A stretch of 19,619 nt of DNA from Bacteroidales bacterium (GCA_007130545.1 SLSG01000006.1:1-19619), one strand, 5' to 3'; positions 7,951 to 15,747 are shown, counted from the first letter of the stretch. Translations and numbers: made by a program. Notes: generated by a model not told the origin, from the letters alone.

Positions 7951-8058
7951 TGATGGGATGATAATGGGTGGATCAGTTGACGAACGCACTAATAACAAAC
8001 CATCTCCCGGTTTTGTTTAGAAAATTATCCGACAAATAAAACAAATAAACTGCCATTC
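7951..8058. other. Upstream part of the divergent intergenic region
   Basis: This is the receptor-proximal half of the 239-bp gap between the receptor and the LiaF-like gene. It is AT-rich near 8020-8050. No good minus-strand TTTG-N20-TAnnTTTG match was found for the receptor; the best -7-like string is TAATTTTC, without a correctly spaced -33. No gene is visible. Confidence 0.45.
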
Positions 8059-8087
8059 ACCGACCACAGGCAGTTGTTTACCGACCA
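8059..8087 (+). promoter_or_regulatory. Candidate LytTR-type operator: direct repeat ACCGACCA with 21-bp period
   Basis: ACCGACCA occurs at 8059-8066 and 8080-8087, exactly 21 bp apart start to start. The second copy ends three bases before the CTTG -33 element of the promoter. Two direct half-sites at about two helical turns are the usual binding arrangement of LytTR-domain regulators, and this operon encodes one. The match to LytTR sites is in geometry; the base sequence is not diagnostic. Confidence 0.45.
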
Positions 8088-8089
8088 GG

Positions 8090-8105
8090 CCTTGCACAGG
8101 CAAGG
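8090..8105. repeat. Perfect 6-bp inverted repeat over the -33 element
   Basis: CCTTGC (8090-8095), a 4-base spacer, and GCAAGG (8100-8105) form a perfect inverted repeat. It overlaps the CTTG -33 box and has no T-run, so it is more likely a protein-binding dyad than a terminator. Confidence 0.45.
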
Positions 8106-8122
8106 GCACCTGGTTAATTTTG
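8091..8122 (+). promoter_or_regulatory. Promoter of the LiaF-like/LytS/LytTR operon
   Basis: CTTG (8091-8094; one mismatch to TTTG) is followed after 20 nt by TAATTTTG (8115-8122), which matches TAnnTTTG fully. Transcription would begin near 8129, giving a leader of about 60 nt to the ATG at 8190. Confidence 0.55.
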
Positions 8123-8189
8123 GGAAAAATTCCGGTCATTCCGGGCAAATAATTCAGCTTTTCATTATTAATTTAAAAAGTATTACACC

Positions 8190-8900
8190 ATGAATGCCGT
8201 AAATCCCCGCCGTGTGTTGCTTGGCCTGATATTTCTGGCCATCGGGAGTGTTTTGCTGATGCATTACACGAACATTTTCCCCATGAATTTCCCGCATTAC
8301 CTGATCTCCTGGAAAACCATCCTGATTGCTTTGGGAGCCTTGTTCCTTGCCACGGAGAAAAACAAATCGACCGGGATCATCCTGATGATTATCGGAGGTG
8401 TTTTCCTCGCCAAAGACATCTTTAGTGTCAGCCTCTGGGATGTCATGCAGTTCGCCATCCCGGCAGTGTTCCTTATCGCCGGCATCCTGATTCTGTTTCC
8501 CGGAAGGTTCATCAGGAAAAGAAGTTACCGCATGAACGAAACCGAGGATGCAAGAGATGTCATTTCAGAGGTAAACATATTCGGAGGGGGCTCCAAAGCC
8601 ATCAGCACCAATAATTTCAAGGGGGGCGAGATCACCTGTATTTTTGGGGGAACCGAGCTCAATTTCCGCAACGCCGGCCTTGCAGATGGCATCAATGTAA
8701 TCGATATAACATGTATCTTTGGGGGGGTTACCCTTTATGTGCCGGAAGACTGGACCGTCAAAGTGGAATCCTCGGCTGTGTTTGGCGCATTCACGGATTC
8801 CCGGGCCGAATCCAACCTCAAACTGGTCACAAACCCGGACAAGGTTTTGGTGATTAAAGGAACGGTTATATTTGGCGGAGGAGAGATAAAAATGATCTAG
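8190..8900 (+). CDS. LiaF-like membrane protein (DUF5668-type membrane part, LiaF C-terminal domain)
   Basis: This 236-residue protein has four predicted membrane helices in the first 110 residues (about 8-26, 40-55, 62-76 and 87-105), an arrangement like the LiaI/LiaF (DUF5668) membrane module. A soluble C-terminal domain follows with repeated IFGG-type turns at about 130-134, 151-154, 176-179, 197-200 and 227-231, typical of the right-handed beta structure of the LiaF C-terminal (cell-wall-active antibiotics response) domain. In Firmicutes, LiaF restrains the LiaS kinase. Here the gene is first in an operon with a histidine kinase and response regulator, and its TAG shares a base with a possible GTG start of the kinase. 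A role as accessory sensor or inhibitor of that kinase is inference. The topology puts the beta domain after an Arg/Lys-rich segment (FIRKRSYR), consistent with a cytoplasmic location. Confidence 0.85.
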   Translation: MNAVNPRRVLLGLIFLAIGSVLLMHYTNIFPMNFPHYLISWKTILIALGALFLATEKNKSTGIILMIIGGVFLAKDIFSVSLWDVMQFAIPAVFLIAGILILFPGRFIRKRSYRMNETEDARDVISEVNIFGGGSKAISTNNFKGGEITCIFGGTELNFRNAGLADGINVIDITCIFGGVTLYVPEDWTVKVESSAVFGAFTDSRAESNLKLVTNPDKVLVIKGTVIFGGGEIKMI

Positions 8901-8905
8901 TGCAG

Positions 8906-9988
8906 ATGCAGAATTACAGGTTCTTTTCACCCGCCCCGGGTTTCCTGGTCTTTTACATGATCCTCTGGGCTTCCTGCACCCTGGTCCACTACATCCTTTT
9001 GGGGAGGTATGGGGATCTGGGTGCAGGCTTTACGGACCTGAGTGCACGCCTTCTGGCCCTGGACGCATTCATTTCACAGACATCCCTCTTTCTTTTGCTA
9101 TTGCCGCTTTGGTTTTTGGTCCGTTTCCGTAAAAAGGGAAAGGATTTTTCCCTGGCCGGCATTGTCAATGCCTTGGTTGGGGGAGGGCTGCTGATAGGTA
9201 TCTGGTATTTTGTGATGCGGGAGGGCCTGGCCGGACTGCTTTATGCTGAGACAGGGGCAGAGGGGTTTTTCAGGAACACGCTGGGTATAAGAATGGCTTT
9301 TGGATTCCTGGCTGGTCTGGCCGTGTATCACTTTTTCCTGGCTTGCCGCTTACACAGGGAGGCCAGGGAGGCCATAGAACGTCAGGTCGAACTGGAGAGC
9401 CTGGTGCAGCAAACGGAGCTGCAGGCATTGAAAAACCAGCTCAACCCGCATTTTATTTATAACAGTCTCAATGCCATCAGCAGCCTGACGCTTACGGATG
9501 CGGAAAAAGCCAGGGATATGGTGGTCAAACTAAGTGATTTCTTGCGATATGCACTGAAGCAGGACGCCATGCAGTTGACAAGCCTGGAGAAAGAGATGAA
9601 TGCCGTTGAGCTTTACCTGCAGATCGAAAAGGTCAGGTTCGGGGAAAAACTCAACCACCGTTTCCGGCTGGAAGAACATGATAAAAACCTGGAGCTTCCG
9701 GGGCTGATCCTGCAACCCCTGTTTGAAAACGCCGTAAAACATGGCATACAGCAACTGCCCGGACAGTCCGGTCCGTCTTTCCGGGTCATTGGGAACGAAA
9801 AAGAGACCATTCTGGAAGTTTCAAACCATTTTGACCCTGCCGTGGGGCGGTTCAAAGGGGAGGGGGTCGGACTGGAGAACATCCGGAACAGGTTGAGGCT
9901 TCACTATGGGAATGGGCAATTGCTGCAAGTGGAGAAACGTGGCCATGAGTTTTTTGCGCGGCTCCACATCCCAAAACCCTCCAGATAA
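8906..9988 (+). CDS. LytS/YehU-type sensor histidine kinase (His_kinase family)
   Basis: This is a membrane sensor kinase of about 360 residues. Four hydrophobic segments occupy the N-terminal ~148 residues (about 15-33, 57-74, 87-105 and 131-148) without a recognizable extracellular sensor domain. A short coiled linker (REAREAIERQVELESLVQQ) leads into the PF06580 domain. The phospho-acceptor is the His of LNPHFIYNSLNAI (H182 from this start), with an N-box LFENAVKHG and a G-box GVGLENIRNRL. This is the organization of kinases that pair with LytTR regulators, and such a regulator follows after 35 bp. A GTG at 8900 overlapping the TAG of the previous gene is an alternative start, two codons longer; either implies translational coupling. 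The absence of a sensor domain suggests that sensing is intramembrane or supplied by the LiaF-like protein. Confidence 0.92.
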   Translation: MQNYRFFSPAPGFLVFYMILWASCTLVHYILLGRYGDLGAGFTDLSARLLALDAFISQTSLFLLLLPLWFLVRFRKKGKDFSLAGIVNALVGGGLLIGIWYFVMREGLAGLLYAETGAEGFFRNTLGIRMAFGFLAGLAVYHFFLACRLHREAREAIERQVELESLVQQTELQALKNQLNPHFIYNSLNAISSLTLTDAEKARDMVVKLSDFLRYALKQDAMQLTSLEKEMNAVELYLQIEKVRFGEKLNHRFRLEEHDKNLELPGLILQPLFENAVKHGIQQLPGQSGPSFRVIGNEKETILEVSNHFDPAVGRFKGEGVGLENIRNRLRLHYGNGQLLQVEKRGHEFFARLHIPKPSR

Positions 9989-10023
9989 AATGCGCCGGGC
10001 AATGCATATAAGCTTATCCGACA

Positions 10024-10779
10024 ATGAAAATCAACGCACTGATCATAGATGATGAGGCACCTGCCAGGGCGCTGATCCGGGAGTTTCTGAAAGAACACCC
10101 GACCATTGCCAATGTTCAGGAATGCGCGGATGGTTTTGAAGGGGTCAAGGCCATACAGGAAAGAAAACCGGACCTCGTTTTTCTGGATATTCAGATGCCA
10201 AAGATCAACGGACTGGAAATGCTGGAGATCCTTGAACCGAATCTGCTTCCGTCGGTTATCTTTGTGACCGCACATGACGAATATGCCCTCAGGGCCTTTG
10301 AGGTGAACGCGGTGGATTACCTGCTTAAACCGGTTGCCCGGGAAAGGTTTGACACGGCGGTACAAAAAGCATTGTCAAGGATACAGGAGGGAACCGGCAA
10401 TCAACGTGAGGTAAGTGGTTTGGTAAGCATGGAAGGCCCTGGCCCAAGGTGGCTGGACCGTGTGGTGGTGAGGGTGGCCGGGGATATCCACATCATTGCG
10501 GAGGAGGACGTTTTATGCATGGAGGCACAGGACGACTATGTGCTGATCTGCACGGAAAATGACGAATTTCTTAAAAAGAAAACACTGAAGTTCTATGAGC
10601 AGAAGCTGGACCCATCCGCTTTTATCAGGATCCACCGCTCTTTCCTTGTGCGCGCGGATGCCATACAACGGATCGAGCCCTATTCAAAGGACGCCTTTGT
10701 CGCCATATTGAAAAACGGCCGGAAAATATCGGTCAGCAAGCAAGGCTATGCGGGTCTGAGGAAGCGGTTTGACTTTTGA
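10024..10779 (+). CDS. LytTR-family response regulator
   Basis: This 251-residue regulator has two domains. The N-terminal receiver (1-120) has the acidic pair D9-D10, phospho-acceptor D55 (FLDIQMP), T82 (FVTAHD) and K102 (LLKPVA). The C-terminal LytTR DNA-binding domain (about 145-250) carries typical motifs: EDVLCMEAQDDYVLI, the FIRIHRSFLV stretch and a conserved NGRKISVSK near the end. The domain binds direct repeats spaced by about two helical turns. The cognate kinase lies immediately upstream. The 21-bp-period repeat at 8059-8087, at the promoter of its own operon, is a natural candidate target. All phosphorylation residues are intact. Confidence 0.94.
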   Translation: MKINALIIDDEAPARALIREFLKEHPTIANVQECADGFEGVKAIQERKPDLVFLDIQMPKINGLEMLEILEPNLLPSVIFVTAHDEYALRAFEVNAVDYLLKPVARERFDTAVQKALSRIQEGTGNQREVSGLVSMEGPGPRWLDRVVVRVAGDIHIIAEEDVLCMEAQDDYVLICTENDEFLKKKTLKFYEQKLDPSAFIRIHRSFLVRADAIQRIEPYSKDAFVAILKNGRKISVSKQGYAGLRKRFDF

Positions 10780-10794
10780 ACCGGCAGCGGATTA

Positions 10795-10826
10795 TTCGCG
10801 TAAAACGTTAAAATTTGTTACCTTTG
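10795..10826 (+). promoter_or_regulatory. Promoter for the bamD-rpoZ-porD cluster
   Basis: TTCG (10795-10798; one mismatch to TTTG) precedes TACCTTTG (10819-10826), a full match to TAnnTTTG, with a 20-nt spacer. It lies in the 102-bp gap after the response regulator gene, and would start transcription near 10833, about 50 nt before the bamD ATG. Confidence 0.55.
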
Positions 10827-10881
10827 CAACTTATTTAAGCCCAAGCACGTTATTTGCAATAGACATCATTAAATATCCCGG

Positions 10882-11730
10882 ATGCTCATGATCAGGACCC
10901 CGGCTGCGATCCGCCTTCTCTTCCTTCCCGCACTACTGTTAATAATCAGTTCCTGCAGTCCGTACCAGAAATTGCTGAAAAGCGACGACGTGGAACTGAA
11001 GTTTGAAAAAGCCATAGAGTATTACGAAGCCGAAAGCTACGGAAGGGCAATCGGACTGCTGAACGACATCATTCCGGTGTTCAGGGGATCTGCCAGGGCA
11101 GAATTGCTCAACTATTACTATGCGATGGCGCATTACAAGCAGAGGGACTACATCCTTGCCAGCCATTATTTCCGGACATTTGCCTCGTCCTTTCCCCGCA
11201 GTGAACATGTGGAGGAGTTTTTGTTTCTAAGCGCCTATTGTAAATACCTGGAGTCCCCCAGACACAGCCTTGACCAGACCTCTACAAGGGAAGCCATAAG
11301 CGAATTACAGGCTTTCATCAACCGTTACCCCGACAGTGAGCGGGTGGAGGAAGCCAACACATTGATTGATGAACTCAGGCTGAAACTGGAGACCAAAAGA
11401 TTTGAAGCGGGTGTTTTGTATTTTAATTTGTCTGCCTACACCGCTGCAGTAACCACCTTCGATAGTTTTATCCGGGATTTTCCGGACACAAGATACCGTG
11501 AAGAGGCATTATTCTACATCATCCGGGCACATTATGAATTTGCAGACCAAAGCATCCCGGCCCGCCAGATAGAGCGTTTCGACAGGGTAGTTGAATCTTA
11601 CAGGCGGCTGGAACGTTTTTTCCCTGAAAGCCAGTTTATGGCTCAGGCGAGGCGAATGAAGGACACTGCCACCAGCAGGATCGAGGTGCTCCAGGCCTCA
11701 CTGCAAGAAGAAACCACTGAAAATCAATAA
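10882..11730 (+). CDS. bamD: Outer membrane protein assembly factor BamD
   Basis: This 282-residue lipoprotein has a hydrophobic signal (IRLLFLPALLLIISSC) with lipobox ISSC, followed by the CSPYQKLLKSDD start of the mature protein typical of Bacteroidota BamD. The rest is a stack of TPR-like helical repeats (for example YESYGRAIGLLNDIIP-like and YILASHYFRTFASSFP-like units), the conserved SPRHSLDQTST segment, and RYREEALFYIIRAHY toward the C-terminus. BamD sits on the periplasmic face of the outer membrane and supports BamA in inserting beta-barrel proteins. It heads a tightly packed cluster; the omega subunit gene follows after 8 bp. The start at 10882 (MLM) is chosen, with the ATG at 10888 as an alternative. 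Length and composition are normal. Confidence 0.92.
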   Translation: MLMIRTPAAIRLLFLPALLLIISSCSPYQKLLKSDDVELKFEKAIEYYEAESYGRAIGLLNDIIPVFRGSARAELLNYYYAMAHYKQRDYILASHYFRTFASSFPRSEHVEEFLFLSAYCKYLESPRHSLDQTSTREAISELQAFINRYPDSERVEEANTLIDELRLKLETKRFEAGVLYFNLSAYTAAVTTFDSFIRDFPDTRYREEALFYIIRAHYEFADQSIPARQIERFDRVVESYRRLERFFPESQFMAQARRMKDTATSRIEVLQASLQEETTENQ

Positions 11731-11738
11731 AAAAGACC

Positions 11739-12071
11739 ATGGATTATAAAAAAGTTAAAACAGAGCTTACAACGGTCACCCGCGACCTGCGACAGTTTGA
11801 CAAGGACACCCGGAACATTTACCAGTCAGTGGTGGTCGTTGCAAAAAGAGCCAACCAGATCGGCCAGGAAATGAAGGAAGAGCTAAACAGCAAACTGGAA
11901 GAGTTTGCCACTTCGACCGACAACCTGGAAGAGATCTTTGAAAACCGGGAGCAGATCGAAATCGCCAGGTATTACGAACAGCTTCCAAAACCAACCCTGA
12001 TCGCCATCAGCGAATTCCAGGACGGTAATATCTATTTCCGGGTACCCGAGACCGAAGGAAAAGGAAAGTAA
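11739..12071 (+). CDS. rpoZ: DNA-directed RNA polymerase omega subunit, Bacteroidota type
   Basis: This 110-residue protein is the Bacteroidota RPB6/omega-like subunit of RNA polymerase. It begins MDYKKVK and contains the conserved core NIYQSVVVVAKRANQI followed by LEEFA, TDNLEEIFENREQIE and YYEQLPKPTLIA. The subunit binds beta-prime and helps polymerase assembly. In this phylum the protein lies next to bamD, as here (8-bp gap). The next gene, porD, begins 15 bp downstream, where coaBC (dfp) is found in many relatives. Confidence 0.9.
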   Translation: MDYKKVKTELTTVTRDLRQFDKDTRNIYQSVVVVAKRANQIGQEMKEELNSKLEEFATSTDNLEEIFENREQIEIARYYEQLPKPTLIAISEFQDGNIYFRVPETEGKGK

Positions 12072-12086
12072 AGAAAATCAACCTAC

Positions 12087-13010
12087 ATGATCAAGCAAGC
12101 CGGACTCGTCATTTTTTTGTTGCTGGCTCTGGCATCCCGGAGCAATGCGCAACAGGAGATGAACTGCATGGTCTCCATCGCTACGCCTGCGCTGTCTGAG
12201 ACAGACAGAGAGATTATGCGCACCCTGCAGTCGGATCTCCGGGAGTTCATCAACCAGAGAAACTGGACGGAATACCAGTTCCAGGCAAGGGAACGGATCG
12301 AAGCCTCCATCCTGATCACCGTAAACGAACGCATTGGTTCAGACGAATACAGGGGCACCATCCAGGTCCAGTCCAGAAGGCCGGTCTATAGGACTTCCTA
12401 CAGTTCACCGGTTTTCAACCACCAGGACCGGGATTTTCACTTCCGGTACATAGAAAACCAGCCCCTGGATTACGTCGACAACACATTTACATCAAACCTT
12501 ACGGCTGTCATCGCATACTATGTGTATATAATCCTGGGGTTTGACTTCGATACCTTTGCCCCAATGGGAGGGACCCCCTACTTTGAAATGGCGCAAAACA
12601 TTGTCAATTCTGCCCAGAACGCTCCGGAAAGGGGATGGAAGTCCTTCGAAAGCCAGAGAAACCGTTACTGGCTGGTGGAGAATCTTTTCAACCCCATTTA
12701 CAGGAACATCCGGCAAGCCATGTATATATACCACCGCCAGGGTTTTGACAAGATGGTGGAGAATATGGACCTGGCCAGGGGTGAAATTATCAACGCCCTG
12801 GAAATGTTACAGCGTGTTCAGCGGGAAAGGCCGGGCAGTTTTCTCCTGCAGGTGGTGATGACCTCCAAAAACGACGAACTGGTGAACCTTTTCTCCGAAG
12901 CATCGCCCATGGACCGTAACCGGGCAATTTCCATTCTGACCGAAGTGGATCCCTCCAATAGCGCTAAATACAGAAGGATGGGGGAGGGTGACCGAGGCAC
13001 CGGACGCTGA
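12087..13010 (+). CDS. porD: Type IX secretion system protein PorD (DUF4835)
   Basis: This 307-residue protein has a Sec signal peptide (MIKQAGLVIFLLLALASRSNAQ; cleavage likely after SNA) and the DUF4835 body. The mature region begins with Gln-Gln-Glu-Met-Asn-Cys, and ends with a segment around NLFSEASPMDRNRAI and VDPSNSAKYRRM typical of the family. PorD is needed for the type IX secretion system in Porphyromonas and occurs throughout Bacteroidota, including species without an obvious full system, so presence here hints at but does not prove type IX secretion. The protein is predicted in the periplasm or outer membrane. It sits between rpoZ (15 bp) and recN (75 bp). Confidence 0.9.
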   Translation: MIKQAGLVIFLLLALASRSNAQQEMNCMVSIATPALSETDREIMRTLQSDLREFINQRNWTEYQFQARERIEASILITVNERIGSDEYRGTIQVQSRRPVYRTSYSSPVFNHQDRDFHFRYIENQPLDYVDNTFTSNLTAVIAYYVYIILGFDFDTFAPMGGTPYFEMAQNIVNSAQNAPERGWKSFESQRNRYWLVENLFNPIYRNIRQAMYIYHRQGFDKMVENMDLARGEIINALEMLQRVQRERPGSFLLQVVMTSKNDELVNLFSEASPMDRNRAISILTEVDPSNSAKYRRMGEGDRGTGR

Positions 13011-13026
13011 ATAAGCACCTATTTTT

Positions 13027-13060
13027 TTTGGCCTTTTTCACCCAAAGTTTGCTAACTTTG
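13027..13060 (+). promoter_or_regulatory. Possible internal promoter for recN-fabI with overlapping dyad
   Basis: TTTG (13027-13030) and TAACTTTG (13053-13060) match the Bacteroidota promoter boxes with a somewhat long 22-nt spacer. The inverted repeat CCAAAG-N8-CTTTGG (13042-13061) overlaps the -7 box and could be a repressor site. Transcription would begin near 13066, downstream of the ATG at 13062, which supports the recN start at 13086. Confidence 0.45.
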
Positions 13061-13085
13061 GATGAGACCGGAATTTCGTGGCTTT

Positions 13086-14753
13086 ATGCTCAAACACCTG
13101 CAGATTAATAACTACGCCCTGATTGACTCTTTGAGCATAGAACTCGGGGAGGGGTTTACCGTTATTACCGGTGAAACCGGTGCCGGCAAATCCATTCTTC
13201 TGGGAGCCCTTTCCCTGGTACTCGGGCAAAGGGCTGACACCAGGGTATTGAGCAAGCCGGATAAGAAATGCATCATAGAAGCCGGTTTTCTTACAGACAG
13301 GGAAACCTTTGTGCCCCTTTTCGAAGCCCACCAGCTGGACTTTGAACCCGAAACACTTATCCGGCGTGAAATCACTCCGCAGGGGAAATCCCGAGCCTTT
13401 ATCAATGACACCCCGGTGACGCTCCAGGTGATGCGTGAGGTCACCGGAAAACTGATCGATATCCACTCTCAGCACCAGAACCTGCTGTTGGGTGAAACCC
13501 CCTTCCAGTTCGACGTGCTGGACGGATTTGCCCAAAGCCTCGAAATGAGGAATGCATTTAAAAGCCTTTACAGGGAATGGCTAAAAGCCCGGCAGGAACT
13601 CAGGGACCTCCAGGAAAGGGAAAAACGTTCCGCTGCAGACCAGGACTATTTCCGCTTTCAATACGAGGAACTGGAAAAAGCAGGCTTACATCCCGAAGAG
13701 GCCGGAGAATGGGAGGAGGAGCTATCCAGGCTCAGGAATGGGGAAAGCATTAAGCTGGGGCTCGAAAAGACCGCATATCTTTTGGACGGTTCCGAGGTGA
13801 ATGTGCTGGGTCTGCTTAATGAAGCGATCCGGGAAATGAAACCTATGGACCAATACGGAAAGGACCTTGGAGAGCTGGCAGAGAGACTGGGAACCATTTC
13901 CATTGAAGTCAGGGACATTGACAGGGAGATCCGGAAGCTTTCAGAGAGCATCGTGTATGACCAGGACAGGATCAGGGACCTGGAACAAAAAACGGATCTG
14001 CTGAACAAACTTCTTCTCAAACACCATGTGCAGGACGTCGAATCCCTGGTCCGGCTCCGGGATGAGTACCTTGAAAAAATACAGGCGGCAGAATCCATAT
14101 CCGGACAGATCACTGTGATGGGGGATCATTGCCAGAAGCTGGAACGAATGATGCTGGGAAAAGCAGGGGAATTATCCGTGGCAAGAAAAGAAGCGGCCCC
14201 GGGCATGGAGAGGGAGGTGCAATTGCTTTTACAGGCACTTGGCATGCCTGCAGCACGCTTCCGGATCTCGTTGTCAAAAGGGGATTCACCCGGACCAAAT
14301 GGAACCGACAGCCTGGAATTTCTCTTCAGTGCAAACCCCGGCAATGCGCCTATGGAGATCTCGCGGATCGCATCCGGCGGGGAGCTGTCCAGGCTGATGT
14401 TGAGTATAAAGAGCCTGATTTCCAAAAAAAACCTCTTGTCCGGCATTGTCTTCGACGAGATAGACACGGGAATCTCGGGAGAAATCGGTGGCAAGATTGG
14501 AAGCATCCTATACAAGATCTCAGAAAATATGCAGGTGATCGCCATTACCCACCTGCCGCAGATTGCCGCACTTGGGAACAGCCACTTCCAGGTATACAAG
14601 ACGGTGGAAGGAGGCAGAACGGTAACCCGCATCAAACGCCTGGAAAAAGAGGAACGAAGCCTGGAGATCGCCAAAATGCTGGGAGGGGATGCACCCAGTC
14701 ACAGCATGGTCAGAACGGCAGAAGAATTAATGGGAAACAATGTAAAACCTTAA
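13086..14753 (+). CDS. recN: DNA repair protein RecN (SMC-like ATPase)
   Basis: This protein of about 555 residues belongs to the RecN branch of SMC-like ATPases, which act on DNA double-strand breaks. The N-terminal ATPase half contains Walker A GETGAGKS (29-36) and the QxHQ-containing SQHQNLLLGE stretch. A long charged coiled-coil region (about 155-355) separates it from the C-terminal half, which has the ABC signature ASGGELSRLML and Walker B VFDEIDTGISG followed by ITHLPQIAAL. Start choice: the ATG at 13086 (MLKHLQINNYALI) matches the normal RecN N-terminus. An ATG at 13062 would add eight residues and lies upstream of the predicted transcription start. fabI begins 14 bp after the stop, so the two are probably cotranscribed. 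Confidence 0.95.
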   Translation: MLKHLQINNYALIDSLSIELGEGFTVITGETGAGKSILLGALSLVLGQRADTRVLSKPDKKCIIEAGFLTDRETFVPLFEAHQLDFEPETLIRREITPQGKSRAFINDTPVTLQVMREVTGKLIDIHSQHQNLLLGETPFQFDVLDGFAQSLEMRNAFKSLYREWLKARQELRDLQEREKRSAADQDYFRFQYEELEKAGLHPEEAGEWEEELSRLRNGESIKLGLEKTAYLLDGSEVNVLGLLNEAIREMKPMDQYGKDLGELAERLGTISIEVRDIDREIRKLSESIVYDQDRIRDLEQKTDLLNKLLLKHHVQDVESLVRLRDEYLEKIQAAESISGQITVMGDHCQKLERMMLGKAGELSVARKEAAPGMEREVQLLLQALGMPAARFRISLSKGDSPGPNGTDSLEFLFSANPGNAPMEISRIASGGELSRLMLSIKSLISKKNLLSGIVFDEIDTGISGEIGGKIGSILYKISENMQVIAITHLPQIAALGNSHFQVYKTVEGGRTVTRIKRLEKEERSLEIAKMLGGDAPSHSMVRTAEELMGNNVKP

Positions 14754-14767
14754 CCAAATCCACATCT

Positions 14768-15658
14768 ATGTCAATTAAATTACTTGAAGGCAAGCGCGGC
14801 ATTATTTTTGGCGCCCTGGATGAAAACTCCATAGCCTGGAAGGTGGCAGAAAAAGCCCATCAGCACGGTGCCGGCTTTGTGCTCACAAATGCACCGATCG
14901 CCCTGAGGAAGGGAGACATCTTCAAACTGGGTGAAAAAACAAACAGCGAAGTAATCTCTGCCGACATCACCCAGGTGGATGAGATTGAGAACCTGATCCA
15001 GGAAAGCATGTCCGTACTGGGCGGCAAGATTGACTTTATCCTTCATTCGGTTGGCATGTCGCCCAATGTAAGAAAAGGCCTCCACTATACCGACCTGGAT
15101 TACCACTACCTGAACAAGACCCTTGACGTCTCGGCCATTTCCCTGCACAAGGTTTTGCAGTCAGCCTATAAAATGGATGCAATGAACGAATGGGGAAGCG
15201 TGGTGGCACTGAGTTATATTGCAGCCCAACGTACCTTTTCCACATACAGTGATATGGCCCAGGCCAAGGCGATGCTCGAATCCATTGCACGCAGTTTCGG
15301 ATACCATTTCGGGAAAAAGCGCAAGGTTCGCGTAAACACCATCAGTCAGTCTCCGACTGTCACCACCGCCGGTACCGGCGTGGGGGGCTTCAAGAGTTTT
15401 TATGCCTATTCACAGTGCATGTCCCCCCTGGGAAACGCCAGCTCAGAAGATTGCGCAGACTATTGCATCATGATGTTCTCTGACTTTACCCGGAAAGTAA
15501 CCATGCAGAACTTGTTTCACGATGGCGGTTACTCCACAATGGGCATCAGTGAAACGCTGATTGAAAGCTGCTTCACCTGCCAGGGGGAGTGTTTTGAAGA
15601 TATCAAGGAGAAGGAGCGGATCATGGGCAGTCCCGGAACAAAAAAGCCCGGGAAATAA
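14768..15658 (+). CDS. fabI: Enoyl-[acyl-carrier-protein] reductase FabI
   Basis: This 296-residue NAD(P)H-dependent short-chain dehydrogenase-type reductase performs the last step of each fatty acid elongation cycle in the cytoplasm. The N-terminal cofactor loop is KRGIIFGALDENSIAW, the FabI-specific variant of the Gly motif. The catalytic pair is Y160 and K167 (YSDMAQAK), with Y150 in SYIAAQR matching the E. coli Y146 position. The IDFILHSVGM segment is typical. The C-terminus (HDGGYSTMGIS plus about 40 residues with SCFTCQGECFEDIKE) is longer than in E. coli FabI (262 residues). The ATG at 14768 gives the correct FabI N-terminus. It ends the cluster, followed by a strong terminator at 15701. 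Confidence 0.95.
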   Translation: MSIKLLEGKRGIIFGALDENSIAWKVAEKAHQHGAGFVLTNAPIALRKGDIFKLGEKTNSEVISADITQVDEIENLIQESMSVLGGKIDFILHSVGMSPNVRKGLHYTDLDYHYLNKTLDVSAISLHKVLQSAYKMDAMNEWGSVVALSYIAAQRTFSTYSDMAQAKAMLESIARSFGYHFGKKRKVRVNTISQSPTVTTAGTGVGGFKSFYAYSQCMSPLGNASSEDCADYCIMMFSDFTRKVTMQNLFHDGGYSTMGISETLIESCFTCQGECFEDIKEKERIMGSPGTKKPGK

Positions 15659-15700
15659 TCCATCCCGCTGCCTTTGCAGTATGGTAAAACGACTGGTAAG

Positions 15701-15747
15701 CCCACGGGTGGCCGGAGGAAAACCCCCGGTTCCCCCGTGGGTTTTTT
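15701..15747 (+). terminator. Rho-independent terminator after fabI
   Basis: CCCACGGG (15701-15708) pairs with CCCGTGGG (15734-15741), followed directly by six T residues (15742-15747). A second CCGG/CCGG pairing (15712-15715 with 15726-15729) can form inside the loop. This separates the recN-fabI transcript from the etf operon. Confidence 0.85.

Noticed and set aside
11731..11738. The idea that bamD and rpoZ might be separated by an unannotated small gene
   Set aside because: The gap is only 8 bp.
14129..14767. The fabI frame stays open for 213 codons upstream inside recN
   Set aside because: The upstream translation shows no homology to FabI, and recN in the other frame is well supported to 14753. 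FabI starts normally at 14768, so this is not a fusion.
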